Made by a program: the position numbers and the translations under genes
The notes under the pieces: generated by a model
Told to the model about the DNA's origin: nothing
The model's database searches: none
Seen by the model: only the letters and a program-made list of their open reading frames with translations
From: Microbulbifer sp. A4B17
Lineage (GTDB): Bacteria > Pseudomonadota > Gammaproteobacteria > Pseudomonadales > Cellvibrionaceae
DNA length: 64,000 nt
Direction of reading: 5' to 3'
Assembly (NCBI RefSeq): GCF_003076275.1
Contig: NZ_CP029064.1
Coordinates: forward strand, 1,498,501 to 1,562,500
In this document: in pieces, positions 25,470 to 34,431 of the stretch
How the letters are laid out: each line of letters starts with the position of its first letter
How positions within the stretch are numbered: position 1 is the stretch's first letter

Positions 25470-27689
25470 TTAAATCAAGTTAGCTACATATTTATTCACT
25501 ACTTTGCTGGTGAAATTATGTTTTTCCCATTTATGCCAGAGCATTAATCCACCTTTCTTTGAATTTTCTTGGGCGATAGAGGCTAGATAAGGTCGAGCCC
25601 ATGTAGCGATTGTAAAGGGACCAGTGTATGATGATGGATTATCTGAAATGGATGAGCCATAACATTGAAATTGCCCGGGCTCTTCGCTTGATGTATATGT
25701 GCCAAAGAACTCAATTGAGTTAATAATTGGATCTCTAAGAAACATAATGCTACCTTGATGGTAGGCGGGCATACCATCACTCCAATTTATGACACCTTTT
25801 TCAAAGGAAAAATCTCTAATGTTTATTTGATTTATAGTTAGCCCCCGCTCTGAAATGACAAGGTCGTTAACAATTTTTGAAAAGCGGCCAGACGTTCTCA
25901 TCGAATAATTACCCTTGGGTAGGGTATCTGTATTTCTAGGCTCCAAGGTGCTAGCGGCAACATTGAACCGATCAGGATCAACTTCGTCGGCTACAAAATT
26001 GGGTGTTGTTGGTGTATCATCATTTTTATCCCAAATCTTTCCGATTATTCGGCGTTGCCCATGCAGCTCTATATCAGGTCGGAGGAAACCATTAAAAGGG
26101 ACGGTCTTGGAACTTTTCCATTTAATAGTGCCATTAAAGAATTTAAATTTCTTAATCCTAATATCGTTGATGTAGAGTACACTTTTATTGCGGTCGTATT
26201 GATTTCCAATAAGTGTTACTAGAAATTTCTGACCTGGTTCCATATATACACCGGTAAATGGATAGAGATTATTTCGGTGAATATAATCTATAGAGCTATG
26301 TAGCCGGGACCAATCAATACTCAACCCCTCACTTTCAAGCCATTCACTAAAAGCTTTCCTTGCTTGAGGCTTATTTAATCGGGATATACTTTTGAGTGCT
26401 TTAGTTGCAGATGATTTTTTTGTCAGCAGATTATAGAGAGTAGTCTCCGTGTCATTACAGCGGTGGAAAACACCTTTACAAGCAATTTGTACTGCACCTG
26501 AATCTCGAGATACAAGAAGTGAACGTTCTCGGTCAGAAAGTTTGTTAAATGCCTCAGCACTAACTGCTTCTACAGGGGATTTGCGATAAAGGTCTTGTAG
26601 CTCAGTATCAAAGTACACACTGATAAGAAATTTGCTAGCTTCAGTTTCCCGCTGCCACTTATAAGAGTGGGGGATTTTAAATTTCTCAAATGCCTCAAAT
26701 GCTTTCATTTCCTTGGCACCATATAAGCCAATCTCGCGCAAAGGAGAACCAGGTGTAACAAGCGACTGGCCTTCACTAATGACACCAAGATCTAATGCCG
26801 TTTGATAGTGTGTGGGGATAACATCACGAGGGGGGATATAAAAAGTAGATAAACCAGAAATATTGGTTTGCACTTCTGGGTCATGCAATTGATGTAAAGA
26901 TAGCTTTTCTTTCAAGGGCTCTATAGTGGGATATCGGGAGCCAACATAATGAATGATTTCAAAGTCGGGGTCGTAAATGCCTTCAAGCCAACTTACAAAG
27001 TAGGAAAAATTATTATTTAAATAACCTTGTCGTCGGTATCCCAACTCACCAATGAGGCCAACTTGCCATAAAACAACATGGAGACTAGGATCGATATTGC
27101 GGCGTCGGATGATGCAATCAGTGGCCTCGTACGTTTGTAAGCCTGGGTGCGATGGGTCAACACCTAAGTCAGCACAGAGTGTATCTAGGGCAGAAACGCC
27201 CGCTTTCATTCTCGCCTTGTAGCCCTCTCTGCGCGCGATTTCTATTGCTCTGTGGGTAGAGAGGACAAAAATTCCGGGGTGACCATAAAATAAAACGGCT
27301 ACTTTTAAACCCTGCCGAACCCAGTACAGCTGAGCCTCAGTCATTTGCATATACGTGGTATAGCGAACCTTGTTTTCGCCATAGAGAACGTAAAGATCAA
27401 GGGCATCCGGGCGTAATTTTTTTAACCACACAATTGTGACTGGATCTGCCACGCAAAAGAGAACTTTATCTGCCTCTTCAAGTATTTTCTTATCGCCTAG
27501 CGAGATACCGATTGTTTCTATTCCCGAGCCGAGAATGATTAACTCACCCTCTTTAGAGTTCTCTGGAATAGTGCCTGGTTCAACATATTTAATTTCATCT
27601 TTAATTGAAGCGATGCCGCTGGCGAGTTCTTCCCAAGATTCACGATGCTGATCAAAACTTGGATAGCTTGGTTTACTATTATCATTCAT
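25470..27689 (-). CDS. Borosin-type peptide alpha-N-methyltransferase fused to a beta-rich C-terminal half (739 aa)
   Basis: Residues about 48-288 are a tetrapyrrole-methylase-fold SAM enzyme that closely follows OphMA of omphalotin and the bacterial borosin enzymes. Visible matches are ILGSGIETIG, Arg109-Tyr113 in KVRYTTYMQM, FYGHPGIF (Tyr135), GVSALDTLCADLGVDPS, LQTYEATD and GLSTFYIPPRD. A helical part (about 352-407, LYRKSPVEAVSAEAFNKLSDR) resembles the borosin substrate-recognition or clasp domain. Residues 475-739 are beta-rich with two related units (YINDIRIKKFKFFNGTIKW and INQINIRDFSFEKGVINW). Known borosin enzymes methylate backbone amides of a fused or separate core peptide. A typical hydrophobic core is not obvious here. 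Confidence 0.88.
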   Translation of the reverse strand: MNDNSKPSYPSFDQHRESWEELASGIASIKDEIKYVEPGTIPENSKEGELIILGSGIETIGISLGDKKILEEADKVLFCVADPVTIVWLKKLRPDALDLYVLYGENKVRYTTYMQMTEAQLYWVRQGLKVAVLFYGHPGIFVLSTHRAIEIARREGYKARMKAGVSALDTLCADLGVDPSHPGLQTYEATDCIIRRRNIDPSLHVVLWQVGLIGELGYRRQGYLNNNFSYFVSWLEGIYDPDFEIIHYVGSRYPTIEPLKEKLSLHQLHDPEVQTNISGLSTFYIPPRDVIPTHYQTALDLGVISEGQSLVTPGSPLREIGLYGAKEMKAFEAFEKFKIPHSYKWQRETEASKFLISVYFDTELQDLYRKSPVEAVSAEAFNKLSDRERSLLVSRDSGAVQIACKGVFHRCNDTETTLYNLLTKKSSATKALKSISRLNKPQARKAFSEWLESEGLSIDWSRLHSSIDYIHRNNLYPFTGVYMEPGQKFLVTLIGNQYDRNKSVLYINDIRIKKFKFFNGTIKWKSSKTVPFNGFLRPDIELHGQRRIIGKIWDKNDDTPTTPNFVADEVDPDRFNVAASTLEPRNTDTLPKGNYSMRTSGRFSKIVNDLVISERGLTINQINIRDFSFEKGVINWSDGMPAYHQGSIMFLRDPIINSIEFFGTYTSSEEPGQFQCYGSSISDNPSSYTGPFTIATWARPYLASIAQENSKKGGLMLWHKWEKHNFTSKVVNKYVANLI

Positions 27690-27698
27690 GACTGCCCC

Positions 27699-29573
27699 CT
27701 ACATGATCTTGGCAATGTATTTAAGCGCTACACTAGCACCTACTTTGATCGGTAATGTTTTTTTATCATAGGTGTATGTAGCGAGAGTGGTATAGGCTTT
27801 AAATTGATCGCCTGATGAAGAAGATTTTACCATGGCATCTACGGCGTCATCCTCATCCTTTGTGCTCCATTTCCAAGCAGCGAACGCATTATCGGCATCT
27901 TTATTCTTAGCACTGAGTAATCCAGAAACCACCATGTTTTGTTCTGACGTTGTCGCACCTTGCTGTACGTAGTAAGAAAATGTGGTCCACCGAGTTTCTA
28001 CATCATTAGCTGGATTGATCATATAGTCTTGCAATAACCCCAGAGGTGCAGCTGTCGAAGGCTGTGCGTCGGAGTAGCTTTCTCCTGCTTTTTTACCCCA
28101 AAGTGCAAGTAATTTTTGCGCGCCAAGCATGCCGCCCATAACAGCTGCATTCTTAAGAACAGCCTTCATTATGGTGCCCTTATTATCCCATAGCGCGCTG
28201 CCAATTCGTTTAACAAGTCCTTTTAATGTTGACGAATCTACATCTATGTCGGTGTCGATGTCGGTATCAACATCAGTAACATTATCAACCACGTTATCGG
28301 TTACTGTATCCACTACGGAGTCAATGTCGACATCTATATCTATATCTACATCAACAACCACTCCCGCATCAATATCAACGTCAATGTCGACGTCAACATC
28401 AACGTCGGTGTCGACATCGGTATCTACATCAGTGTCCACGTCAGTATCTACATCGGTATCAACGTCGGTGTCGATATCAGTATTAACAAGGTCTCCATTT
28501 TCCTCGGCAGCAGATGTAAAATTGCTAGAGATTTTGCTAGCAATTTTGCTGAGCCCAGTTTGGATACCTTCCACAACGTTTTTGCCTGCGGTTTGCAGTG
28601 CGCTAAATAAGCTTGGTAAGGATTGAGCTAGGGAGATGACGGTGTGGCAAATCATAATAATGTTGACACCGGTATAGGCAAGATAGGCTAGATCATAGAC
28701 GCCCATCCACCAAGCAAGCTTTGGTACCTTGTAGGGCTGCGCGATAATATCGTTGCCATTATATTTTCCTGTGAAGAAAAGCTCATATTTTCCTTCATCA
28801 CCACTATGCATGATCATGTCTTGCATAACGCCAGTCATATCGACGCCGCTAGATTCAGAACCACCATTACTGAGTAAAGTAGCTTTTTCCCAGGTTACAC
28901 TGATGGATTTGCCAAGAATTGGGTTGCCATTTCCATCCACTCCTGTTACTGGTGAAAACTGAACACTGCCATCATCGTTAAAAGTAATTTCTGCTGTGAG
29001 GTCTTTGGGAAGCACCAAGGGGATTGCGGGCTGTGGGTTGGCAGGGCTGTAACAGTAATATGTGCCTACCCAGGCGCGGGCATCGTTTTCAGCCCAATAT
29101 TGAACGGCGGCATATAAGCCGTAGTCAAAGCTATAGTTATTATCACTAAACCATTTATTTAGGTCGCTTTCTTGTTTTGTTAAATCAGTTTGATTCAACA
29201 AAATGTTATTGATTGCCAGAGCATTGGGCCCATAAGGACTACCTTTATATTGTTTGTAAAATTCAAAGGCTTGAGTTGATGCGTTTTGGGTGTCACTTGT
29301 TATGGTTACATTGGTATCGCCTTCAATATTTGTGACAGTTTGTGCGATCGGTTGGCCTGTTGAATGGAGTGAGAATGAAAGATTTTGTAGCGGTGTATCA
29401 GCAGGAGTCGTGTACACACTTTTAGTGTTAGCAGCAACAGATCCGACCTTTGTATAAACCGGATACATACTATCCGGATTGCTGGTCGAAGCCCCAGAGG
29501 GAACTGTGAAAGTGTAAATATCCAGTGCTTGACCGTATTGATTATCAATATTTACGTTATTTCCGGTTGACAT
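27699..29573 (-). CDS. Large unknown protein with Val-Asp-Thr-Asp repeats (624 aa)
   Basis: Start taken at 29573 (MSTGNNVNIDN) with AAAGGGG upstream; an in-frame ATG at 29645 lacks a site. The N-terminal domain has an N-x-x-G-x-x-(hydrophobic)x-hydrophobic strand (DNQYGQALDIYTF) shared with the next gene. A central aromatic part (GLYAAVQYWAENDARAWVGT) and a hydrophobic helix (GVNIIMICHTVISLAQSL) follow. Residues about 361-448 are an acidic low-complexity run of DTDV/DIDV units, followed by a helical C-terminal domain ending in KVGASVALKYIAKIM. No signal peptide. No family recognised. It precedes the methyltransferase by nine bases, so it may be its substrate or partner. Confidence 0.8.
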   Translation of the reverse strand: MSTGNNVNIDNQYGQALDIYTFTVPSGASTSNPDSMYPVYTKVGSVAANTKSVYTTPADTPLQNLSFSLHSTGQPIAQTVTNIEGDTNVTITSDTQNASTQAFEFYKQYKGSPYGPNALAINNILLNQTDLTKQESDLNKWFSDNNYSFDYGLYAAVQYWAENDARAWVGTYYCYSPANPQPAIPLVLPKDLTAEITFNDDGSVQFSPVTGVDGNGNPILGKSISVTWEKATLLSNGGSESSGVDMTGVMQDMIMHSGDEGKYELFFTGKYNGNDIIAQPYKVPKLAWWMGVYDLAYLAYTGVNIIMICHTVISLAQSLPSLFSALQTAGKNVVEGIQTGLSKIASKISSNFTSAAEENGDLVNTDIDTDVDTDVDTDVDTDVDTDVDTDVDVDVDIDVDIDAGVVVDVDIDIDVDIDSVVDTVTDNVVDNVTDVDTDIDTDIDVDSSTLKGLVKRIGSALWDNKGTIMKAVLKNAAVMGGMLGAQKLLALWGKKAGESYSDAQPSTAAPLGLLQDYMINPANDVETRWTTFSYYVQQGATTSEQNMVVSGLLSAKNKDADNAFAAWKWSTKDEDDAVDAMVKSSSSGDQFKAYTTLATYTYDKKTLPIKVGASVALKYIAKIM

Positions 29574-29671
29574 GATTGCCCCTTTAGAAAGTAATGATTG
29601 GTTATAAATCCGATAAGCACTGGACTGAATTGTTTTATAGGGCACCCACTAAGTTGTGAGTGCCTAAAAAG

Positions 29672-31798
29672 TTACAAACCTTCAGGTTCAATCGGATCTT
29701 CGCCTTCGGGGTTATCATTGGTTGTGGTTTCTTCTTGGGCCTCATTCATTTTATCAACCTCTTCACTAACCTGTTCAGTAGCAGTCTGGTTTTCTTTAAT
29801 TGCCTGTTGTTGTTCTTCTGTTATTTGATCACTAAGATTCGTCGCAAGGTCGGTAGTTTGGGTGCTGATGTCATCCATGCTTTGCTTCGCTGTATCGACT
29901 ACATTGCCAAGATCAGTTTGGCCCTCAATAGCGTCGTTTAATTCGTTAGTAGTTTCTTTCAGTTTTTTGGCAGTAGACTCCAAGCCTTCAATTTGTTCCT
30001 CTGTCATAGACGATTCGTATTCTCCGAGAGTTTCAAGAGTATCCTCTTGATTATCTAGCCCTTCTTGAATATTAGCTGCATTCTGGTTGTCATTTATTGA
30101 AGTGGTTTGCTCATCAATTGTATCTAAGGCCTCCTCGGGTGATCCTGGCTCTTTTATTTTGCCGTCAGACATTTCTTTAATGTTGTCAGATATTGATTCA
30201 TTGAGTGTGTCTTCAGTTTCCTTCATATTATCGTCGAATTCAGATTTAGTTGCAGATTCATCAACATCTTTAGCCGTACTTATTTTTCCTTTTGCCCATT
30301 TAAACATTCCAAAAAGGGATGAGGCAAAAAACTGCAGCATCATTATTGCACCACCAATTTCCATAACAGATGAAAATACTTGGGCGGAGGTTTTAGGATG
30401 AAATAATGCGCTCCAAAAATCCGAATTTTTATCGTCGCTCAGCTGGGGTGAGTCAAAACCAGTAACAGTTAAGCCATACACTGAACCCGTGATAACAGGT
30501 AGGATCGACGTGTCAGTTTCCACCTGAGTAAAAGTGCGTTTAAGCATGAACATGCCTTTGACGGCGATTTGGCTTATATCGGAACCGGTGCTGTCTGTAA
30601 ATAATCCATCGGCATAAGTAAGAGAAACTGCCTTTGATGCGTCTACATCTACGGTGGTGGTGTCACTTGGTTTTTTGGCAGGATTAAACTTAATGGTGTA
30701 GCCGCCATTCGCTTTTGTGAGATCAATAGTGCTAGGTGGAGTAAGGACTAAAGTTCCTTGGAAGGTTGTTGTGCTTCCGTCATTGCCATACAAATAATAT
30801 GTCACCGCAGTTTTGCTATATTTCGCCCAAGCGAAGGGAAATTTGTCATAATAGCTCTGCATGGCAGTTACAGCAGCTAGAGTAACATCCTTGTAGCTGT
30901 CAGTACTTTCAAAAAAATTGTTAACGCTCTCAGTTATTGAGTTCGAAACATTTTGAGCTGATCCGCTACTTCCGTCAGCTGCAGTTTGTGCAGTGCTTTG
31001 GGTGCTGGAAAGGGCGGCTTGATAATCTTTGGTTAGTTTGGACGTAGGGTAGGCTTGAGTTGTCTGTATGAAACTAGCGGCGTCTTGCAAGGATTTAGCA
31101 TCAGCGTTTGTAACAATTTGATCCGGGTAAGTCTCTGTTGTGAAATCCTGCATTACTGACAAATTAGCGACGGGGTAATACCAGGTTGAATTACTAATCA
31201 GTAAGTTATAAAGTAACGATTGTGTTGGTTTATTTGTTTTGGGATCTGTGTAGGTTTGGTCAAGAGTGACGGTGCCAGATTTGCCGTTGTTTGTAACATT
31301 GCCACCTTCCTTTAGTGCTAGAATTTCTAAATTTTGATTATAAACTTTAGTGGCATCTGATGCTGAGGTTGGGTCTGATGTGGTTGGGGTTATTACGACT
31401 ACATCCTGACCAGATTGGTTGGTTATTTTGCAAAGATTAGATGAGCCATTAGAGTCTTGAAGTTTCATTTGTGTACCTTTTTCTAAACCTGTTTCCAATT
31501 GTGTTCCATTCTCTGAATCTGTTTTCTGTTGTTTCCGCCTCGCTAAATATGATTTCAGTTGTGCCCCTATCTCTAAAGCAGATTTCTTTTTACCACTCTT
31601 ATCAGAATCTGTTTCCTGTTGTTTCCGCTTCTCTAAATCTGATTTTAGTTGTGTCCCTCTTTCTAAATTAGATTCCTGTTTTCTTCCCTTATCTGAACCT
31701 GTGTCCTGTCTTCTCCCACTCTCTGGATGTGGTTTCTCTTCTCTCTCTCCCTCTAAATCATGTTTCTGTTGTCTTTTCTTATCTGAACGTTTTTTCAT
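29672..31798 (-). CDS. Large unknown protein with N-terminal ten-residue repeats (708 aa)
   Basis: The ATG at 31798 has a strong AAGGAG site. The first 110 residues are eleven charged ten-residue repeats (type GTQLKSDLEK) coded by 30-bp DNA repeats. From Met111 (31468) the protein resembles the 624-residue neighbour: NQSGQDVVVITP, then AAVTAMQSYYDKFPFAWAKY and GGYTIKFNP. A hydrophobic helix follows (VMEIGGAIMMLQFFASSLF), then a long acidic coiled coil to the end (TEEQIEGLESTAKKLKETT). First gene of the operon. Function unknown; the two proteins are probably paralogues. Confidence 0.8.
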   Translation of the reverse strand: MKKRSDKKRQQKHDLEGEREEKPHPESGRRQDTGSDKGRKQESNLERGTQLKSDLEKRKQQETDSDKSGKKKSALEIGAQLKSYLARRKQQKTDSENGTQLETGLEKGTQMKLQDSNGSSNLCKITNQSGQDVVVITPTTSDPTSASDATKVYNQNLEILALKEGGNVTNNGKSGTVTLDQTYTDPKTNKPTQSLLYNLLISNSTWYYPVANLSVMQDFTTETYPDQIVTNADAKSLQDAASFIQTTQAYPTSKLTKDYQAALSSTQSTAQTAADGSSGSAQNVSNSITESVNNFFESTDSYKDVTLAAVTAMQSYYDKFPFAWAKYSKTAVTYYLYGNDGSTTTFQGTLVLTPPSTIDLTKANGGYTIKFNPAKKPSDTTTVDVDASKAVSLTYADGLFTDSTGSDISQIAVKGMFMLKRTFTQVETDTSILPVITGSVYGLTVTGFDSPQLSDDKNSDFWSALFHPKTSAQVFSSVMEIGGAIMMLQFFASSLFGMFKWAKGKISTAKDVDESATKSEFDDNMKETEDTLNESISDNIKEMSDGKIKEPGSPEEALDTIDEQTTSINDNQNAANIQEGLDNQEDTLETLGEYESSMTEEQIEGLESTAKKLKETTNELNDAIEGQTDLGNVVDTAKQSMDDISTQTTDLATNLSDQITEEQQQAIKENQTATEQVSEEVDKMNEAQEETTTNDNPEGEDPIEPEGL

Positions 31799-31819
31799 TT
31801 GTATCTCCTTTTCTGAACT
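31460..31819 (-). repeat. Twelve 30-bp tandem repeats spanning a start codon and its ribosome site
   Basis: Units run from 31819 down to 31460 in 30-base steps. Unit 1 is the untranslated AGTTCAGAAAAGGAGATACA plus ATG. The last unit, GGTTTAGAAAAAGGTACACA plus AATG, has the same layout and an in-frame ATG. Middle units keep the pattern but code for Gln-Leu-Lys or Gln-Gln-Glu. Copying of the initiation region in frame would explain the extra 110 residues. Confidence 0.85.
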
Positions 31820-31824
31820 TGATT

Positions 31825-31846
31825 GAAAAAAACCTAGCTTTAGGTT
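31825..31846 (-). terminator. Hairpin plus T tract just upstream of the operon start
   Basis: On the minus strand AACCTA, a four-base loop, TAGGTT is followed by seven T, about 30 bases before the first gene. It could be a weak terminator of upstream transcription or an attenuator of the operon. Confidence 0.5.
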
Positions 31847-31923
31847 AGAAGGCTTAGCAATTAATTACATTCCCAATTGGAAGTACTTCCTTAGTTGTAA
31901 CTAAGACACAGGTAAACCACCAC

Positions 31924-33085
31924 TGATCCTACCCACCAACGACGGACACTCTCTTAAGCGATAAACTACGCAGCAGAGGTGCTCTATGACAGGATCAAGT
32001 AAATCAACTAAAACCACTCGTTAACAATACTCTGAGGAGTACAGACAAGACGCCCCCCCTCAGATTTACGGGTGGAGATGCCGAGCGAGAGTTAGCCACA
32101 GAGAATGCTCACCTTAAGCGACAGCTGGCGGAGTAGGCAGAGGAGCTGGCGATCTTAAAAAAGGCCGCAGCGTAGTTTACAAGGCGCCCGAAATGAGGTT
32201 CGCCTTTATGCAAAAGCACAGGCTAGAATTCAGCATTAAGGCGTTGGCTAGGGTGTTGGGTGTATCTCGTAGTGGCTTTTACGGTTGGATATCAGGATCG
32301 GCCATTCAATCCATGCACCAACTAAATCGAATTCAACTGGACAGCTTGGTAGGACAGCGCCTTATAGCCAGTAAAGAACGTAGCGGCGCCCCTCGCCTGA
32401 CAAAAGAGCTCGCCTATGAAGGGAACAAATATAATCAAAAAACAATTGCTTCCAGTATGCACCGACAGGGGTTTCAGGCTAAAGCATCCAAGAGGTACAA
32501 AGCCACGACCTACTCGAAACACAGCCTGCCAGTAGCCCCTAATCTACTCATGCAGTACTTCAATGCTCAGGCGCTGAATCAGAAGTGGGGCGGTGATATC
32601 ACTTACCTGCGGACAGAAGAAAGTTGGTTATATCTAGCGGTAGTGATGACCTTTATAGCCGACTGGTTATTGGTTGGGCGATGTCGGAAACGATGACGGC
32701 TACATTAGTCTGTGATGCCCATCAGATGGCTCTCTGGCGACGCAAGAAACCTATGAATGTTATCGTGCATACTGATAGAGGGAGTCAGTATTGCTCTAGA
32801 GATTATCAATCTTTAATTATGGCGTATGATCTGCAGTGCAGTATGAGTGCCAAAGGTAATTGCTACGATAATGCTTGTGCAGAAACGTTTTTCCACTCAC
32901 TCAAAGTAGAAGCAATCTATGGGAATCGCTTTCCCACAAGGTGCTCAATGCGAGAAACCGTATTTGATTATATAGATAGACTACAATCGATTCCGTCTTC
33001 ACGGCGCCAATGGCTATGTCAGCCCTGAGGCGTTTGAAGAGCAGCTAGCCGCTTAACGATGTGTCCGTTTTGGTGTGTAGGATCA
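31924..33085 (+). mobile_element. IS3-family element bounding the methyltransferase island
   Basis: TGATCCTACCCACCAAC at 31924 pairs with the end of the element (TTGGTGTGTAGGATCA, ending 33085). orfA is broken by stops (AELATENAHLKRQLAE) and orfB is frameshifted. A second copy of its right end lies at 54606. Confidence 0.85.
32193..33055 (+). pseudogene. IS3-family transposase orfB, frameshifted
   Basis: The first frame holds the HTH part (SIKALARVLGVSRSGFYGW), GAPRLTKEL and [21 protein letters not shown] shift near 32650 leads to [26 protein letters not shown] and [16 protein letters not shown] and E are all present but split over two frames. Confidence 0.9.
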
Positions 33086-33345
33086 TCTAACCCGTTACGC
33101 TATAGCTTGGCCCACCTTGAAATTGATTGGATTTGCCCTCACCGAAGGGGTAGAAAAAACCTACGAAACAAGATGGCAGAAAGCTTAGAAGGTATACGCC
33201 GTTGGAAAGTTGAACGAATTTTTGCATGGCTAGGGAATTACTGTCGTTTGGTGGTCAAGTGAGATCACTATTTATCTTCTTACAGAGCTTTATTCTATAT
33301 TGCTTGCATGTTAATTACACTAAATAAGTTATGAAACAGCTTCAA
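33086..33345 (+). mobile_element. IS5-family (IS427-like) C-terminal remnant
   Basis: LRYSLAHLEIDWICPHRRGR, RRWKVERIFAWLGNYCRLVV and FYIACML in shifting frames, then the end GTTATGAAACAGC. The same 3' part occurs at 52436 and 59520. Confidence 0.8.
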
Positions 33346-33386
33346 GTCGCTGTGGTAAACTAAAGAACTTAGCTCTTATCTCATGT

Positions 33387-33854
33387 ATGAGAAAGCAACT
33401 TAATATCTTAAATACGATGGTAATAAACAACACTTACTATGATGAGAAAATGACTTTAATTTTTGATAAAGGACCTTTGTCACTTTTTATGCAGAGCCTT
33501 GGTTCTTTTTTGGTTTACATGGTCGATAAATTTCCCGCTGACACCAGCTTTTTGAACCTAAAAGACGACCTGTTTCCGATAACTCATTGGCAACTCATGC
33601 CAATCTCAGATGGAGATTTTTATAACATTTTCAGCTCAATCGGAAACTTTGGATCTGTTAGTGTAACAAAATATTCCTGCCTGGATATAAGACTTGAAGC
33701 CATTACCCGGCTCGAACTAGAGATAAGGAATGTATTGTTACTAATATTGCATAACTCCCGCAGTTTCGGACGATTTGTAGTGACGAAGTATCGGAAAGTC
33801 GTTCCGACAGGTACAGGTAGTGTTCGGATTTCTAGATCATTTCTTTACTATTAG
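33387..33854 (+). CDS. Unknown protein (155 aa)
   Basis: Soluble sequence with a hydrophobic patch near residues 30-45 (GPLSLFMQSLGSFLVYMV) and basic ending. The last 25 residues (VPTGTGSVRISRSF) look unlike the rest and may come from a neighbouring fragment after a lesion. No ribosome site is obvious and no family recognised. It could be a decayed gene. Confidence 0.4.
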   Translation: MRKQLNILNTMVINNTYYDEKMTLIFDKGPLSLFMQSLGSFLVYMVDKFPADTSFLNLKDDLFPITHWQLMPISDGDFYNIFSSIGNFGSVSVTKYSCLDIRLEAITRLELEIRNVLLLILHNSRSFGRFVVTKYRKVVPTGTGSVRISRSFLYY

Positions 33855-34100
33855 AAAAAAAATAGATGACCAAACTCACTTTCAAGATGGATGCCGCCGT
33901 AAAAACTTGCGTGAGGGTAAAGGCCTCAGTGGCAAAGACGGGATCCTATTAACAGGCCACGCTTTCAAATAGTTTGATAAAATCGCGTAGGTCTTTGTAT
34001 TTCATGGGTTGCTGGTCTAGAAAAATAAACCAGAGCGCAGTGTAAAACAGAAATCATAAAATGAGGAACAGCACTCCGGACGGAGTCTTGATAGGCAGGG

Positions 34101-34135
34101 AAGAGAAACGGCCCGCAATGCGTATGTTGCAGGCC
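34101..34135 (-). terminator. Intrinsic terminator of the RRM gene
   Basis: On the minus strand GGCCTGCAA, an eight-base loop, TTGCGGGCC, then GTTTCTCTT: a nine-bp stem with one mismatch about 30 bases after the stop. Confidence 0.7.
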
Positions 34136-34161
34136 ACAAAAACCTCAAGCTTGTATGAAGC

Positions 34162-34431
34162 TTAGAAACGGGGATGACGCGGGCGATCTACACGAGGCTT
34201 GGCTTCGTTCACACGGATGTTACGGCCAGACAGGGGCTGCTCGTTCATCTCTTTGATCGCTTTACGCGCTTCGTTATTATTAGGCATTTCTACGAAACCG
34301 AAGCCCCTAGAGCGGCCAGTCTCGCGGTCGGTGATCACAGTAGCTCGAGAGATATATCCAAATGCGCCAAAAGCTTCATGCAAGTGGTCAGAGGTTACGT
34401 CGTAGGCCAGATTTCCAATATAGATATTCAC
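34162..34431 (-). CDS. RRM-type RNA-binding protein (89 aa)
   Basis: A single RNA recognition motif with RNP2 (IYIGNL) at the start, RNP1 (RGFGFVEM) at about 43-50, and a basic tail (RVDRPRHPRF). It fits the small bacterial or cyanobacterial Rbp family, often cold-induced, that binds single-stranded RNA. Intact, with a terminator directly behind. It is a normal-looking gene among IS remnants and may be a displaced chromosomal gene. Confidence 0.95.
   Translation of the reverse strand: MNIYIGNLAYDVTSDHLHEAFGAFGYISRATVITDRETGRSRGFGFVEMPNNNEARKAIKEMNEQPLSGRNIRVNEAKPRVDRPRHPRF

Noticed and set aside
25915..26175. Plus-strand frames opposite the methyltransferase gene (also 27436-27651)
   Set aside because: Antisense shadows of a well-supported long gene; no ribosome sites.
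28129..28626. Ser/Thr/Val-rich plus-strand open frame (165 aa) opposite the DTDV repeat
   Set aside because: It is the antisense shadow of the acidic repeat. The complementary frame stays open because GAC/GTC/ATC-type codons read as Ser, Thr and Val on the other strand.
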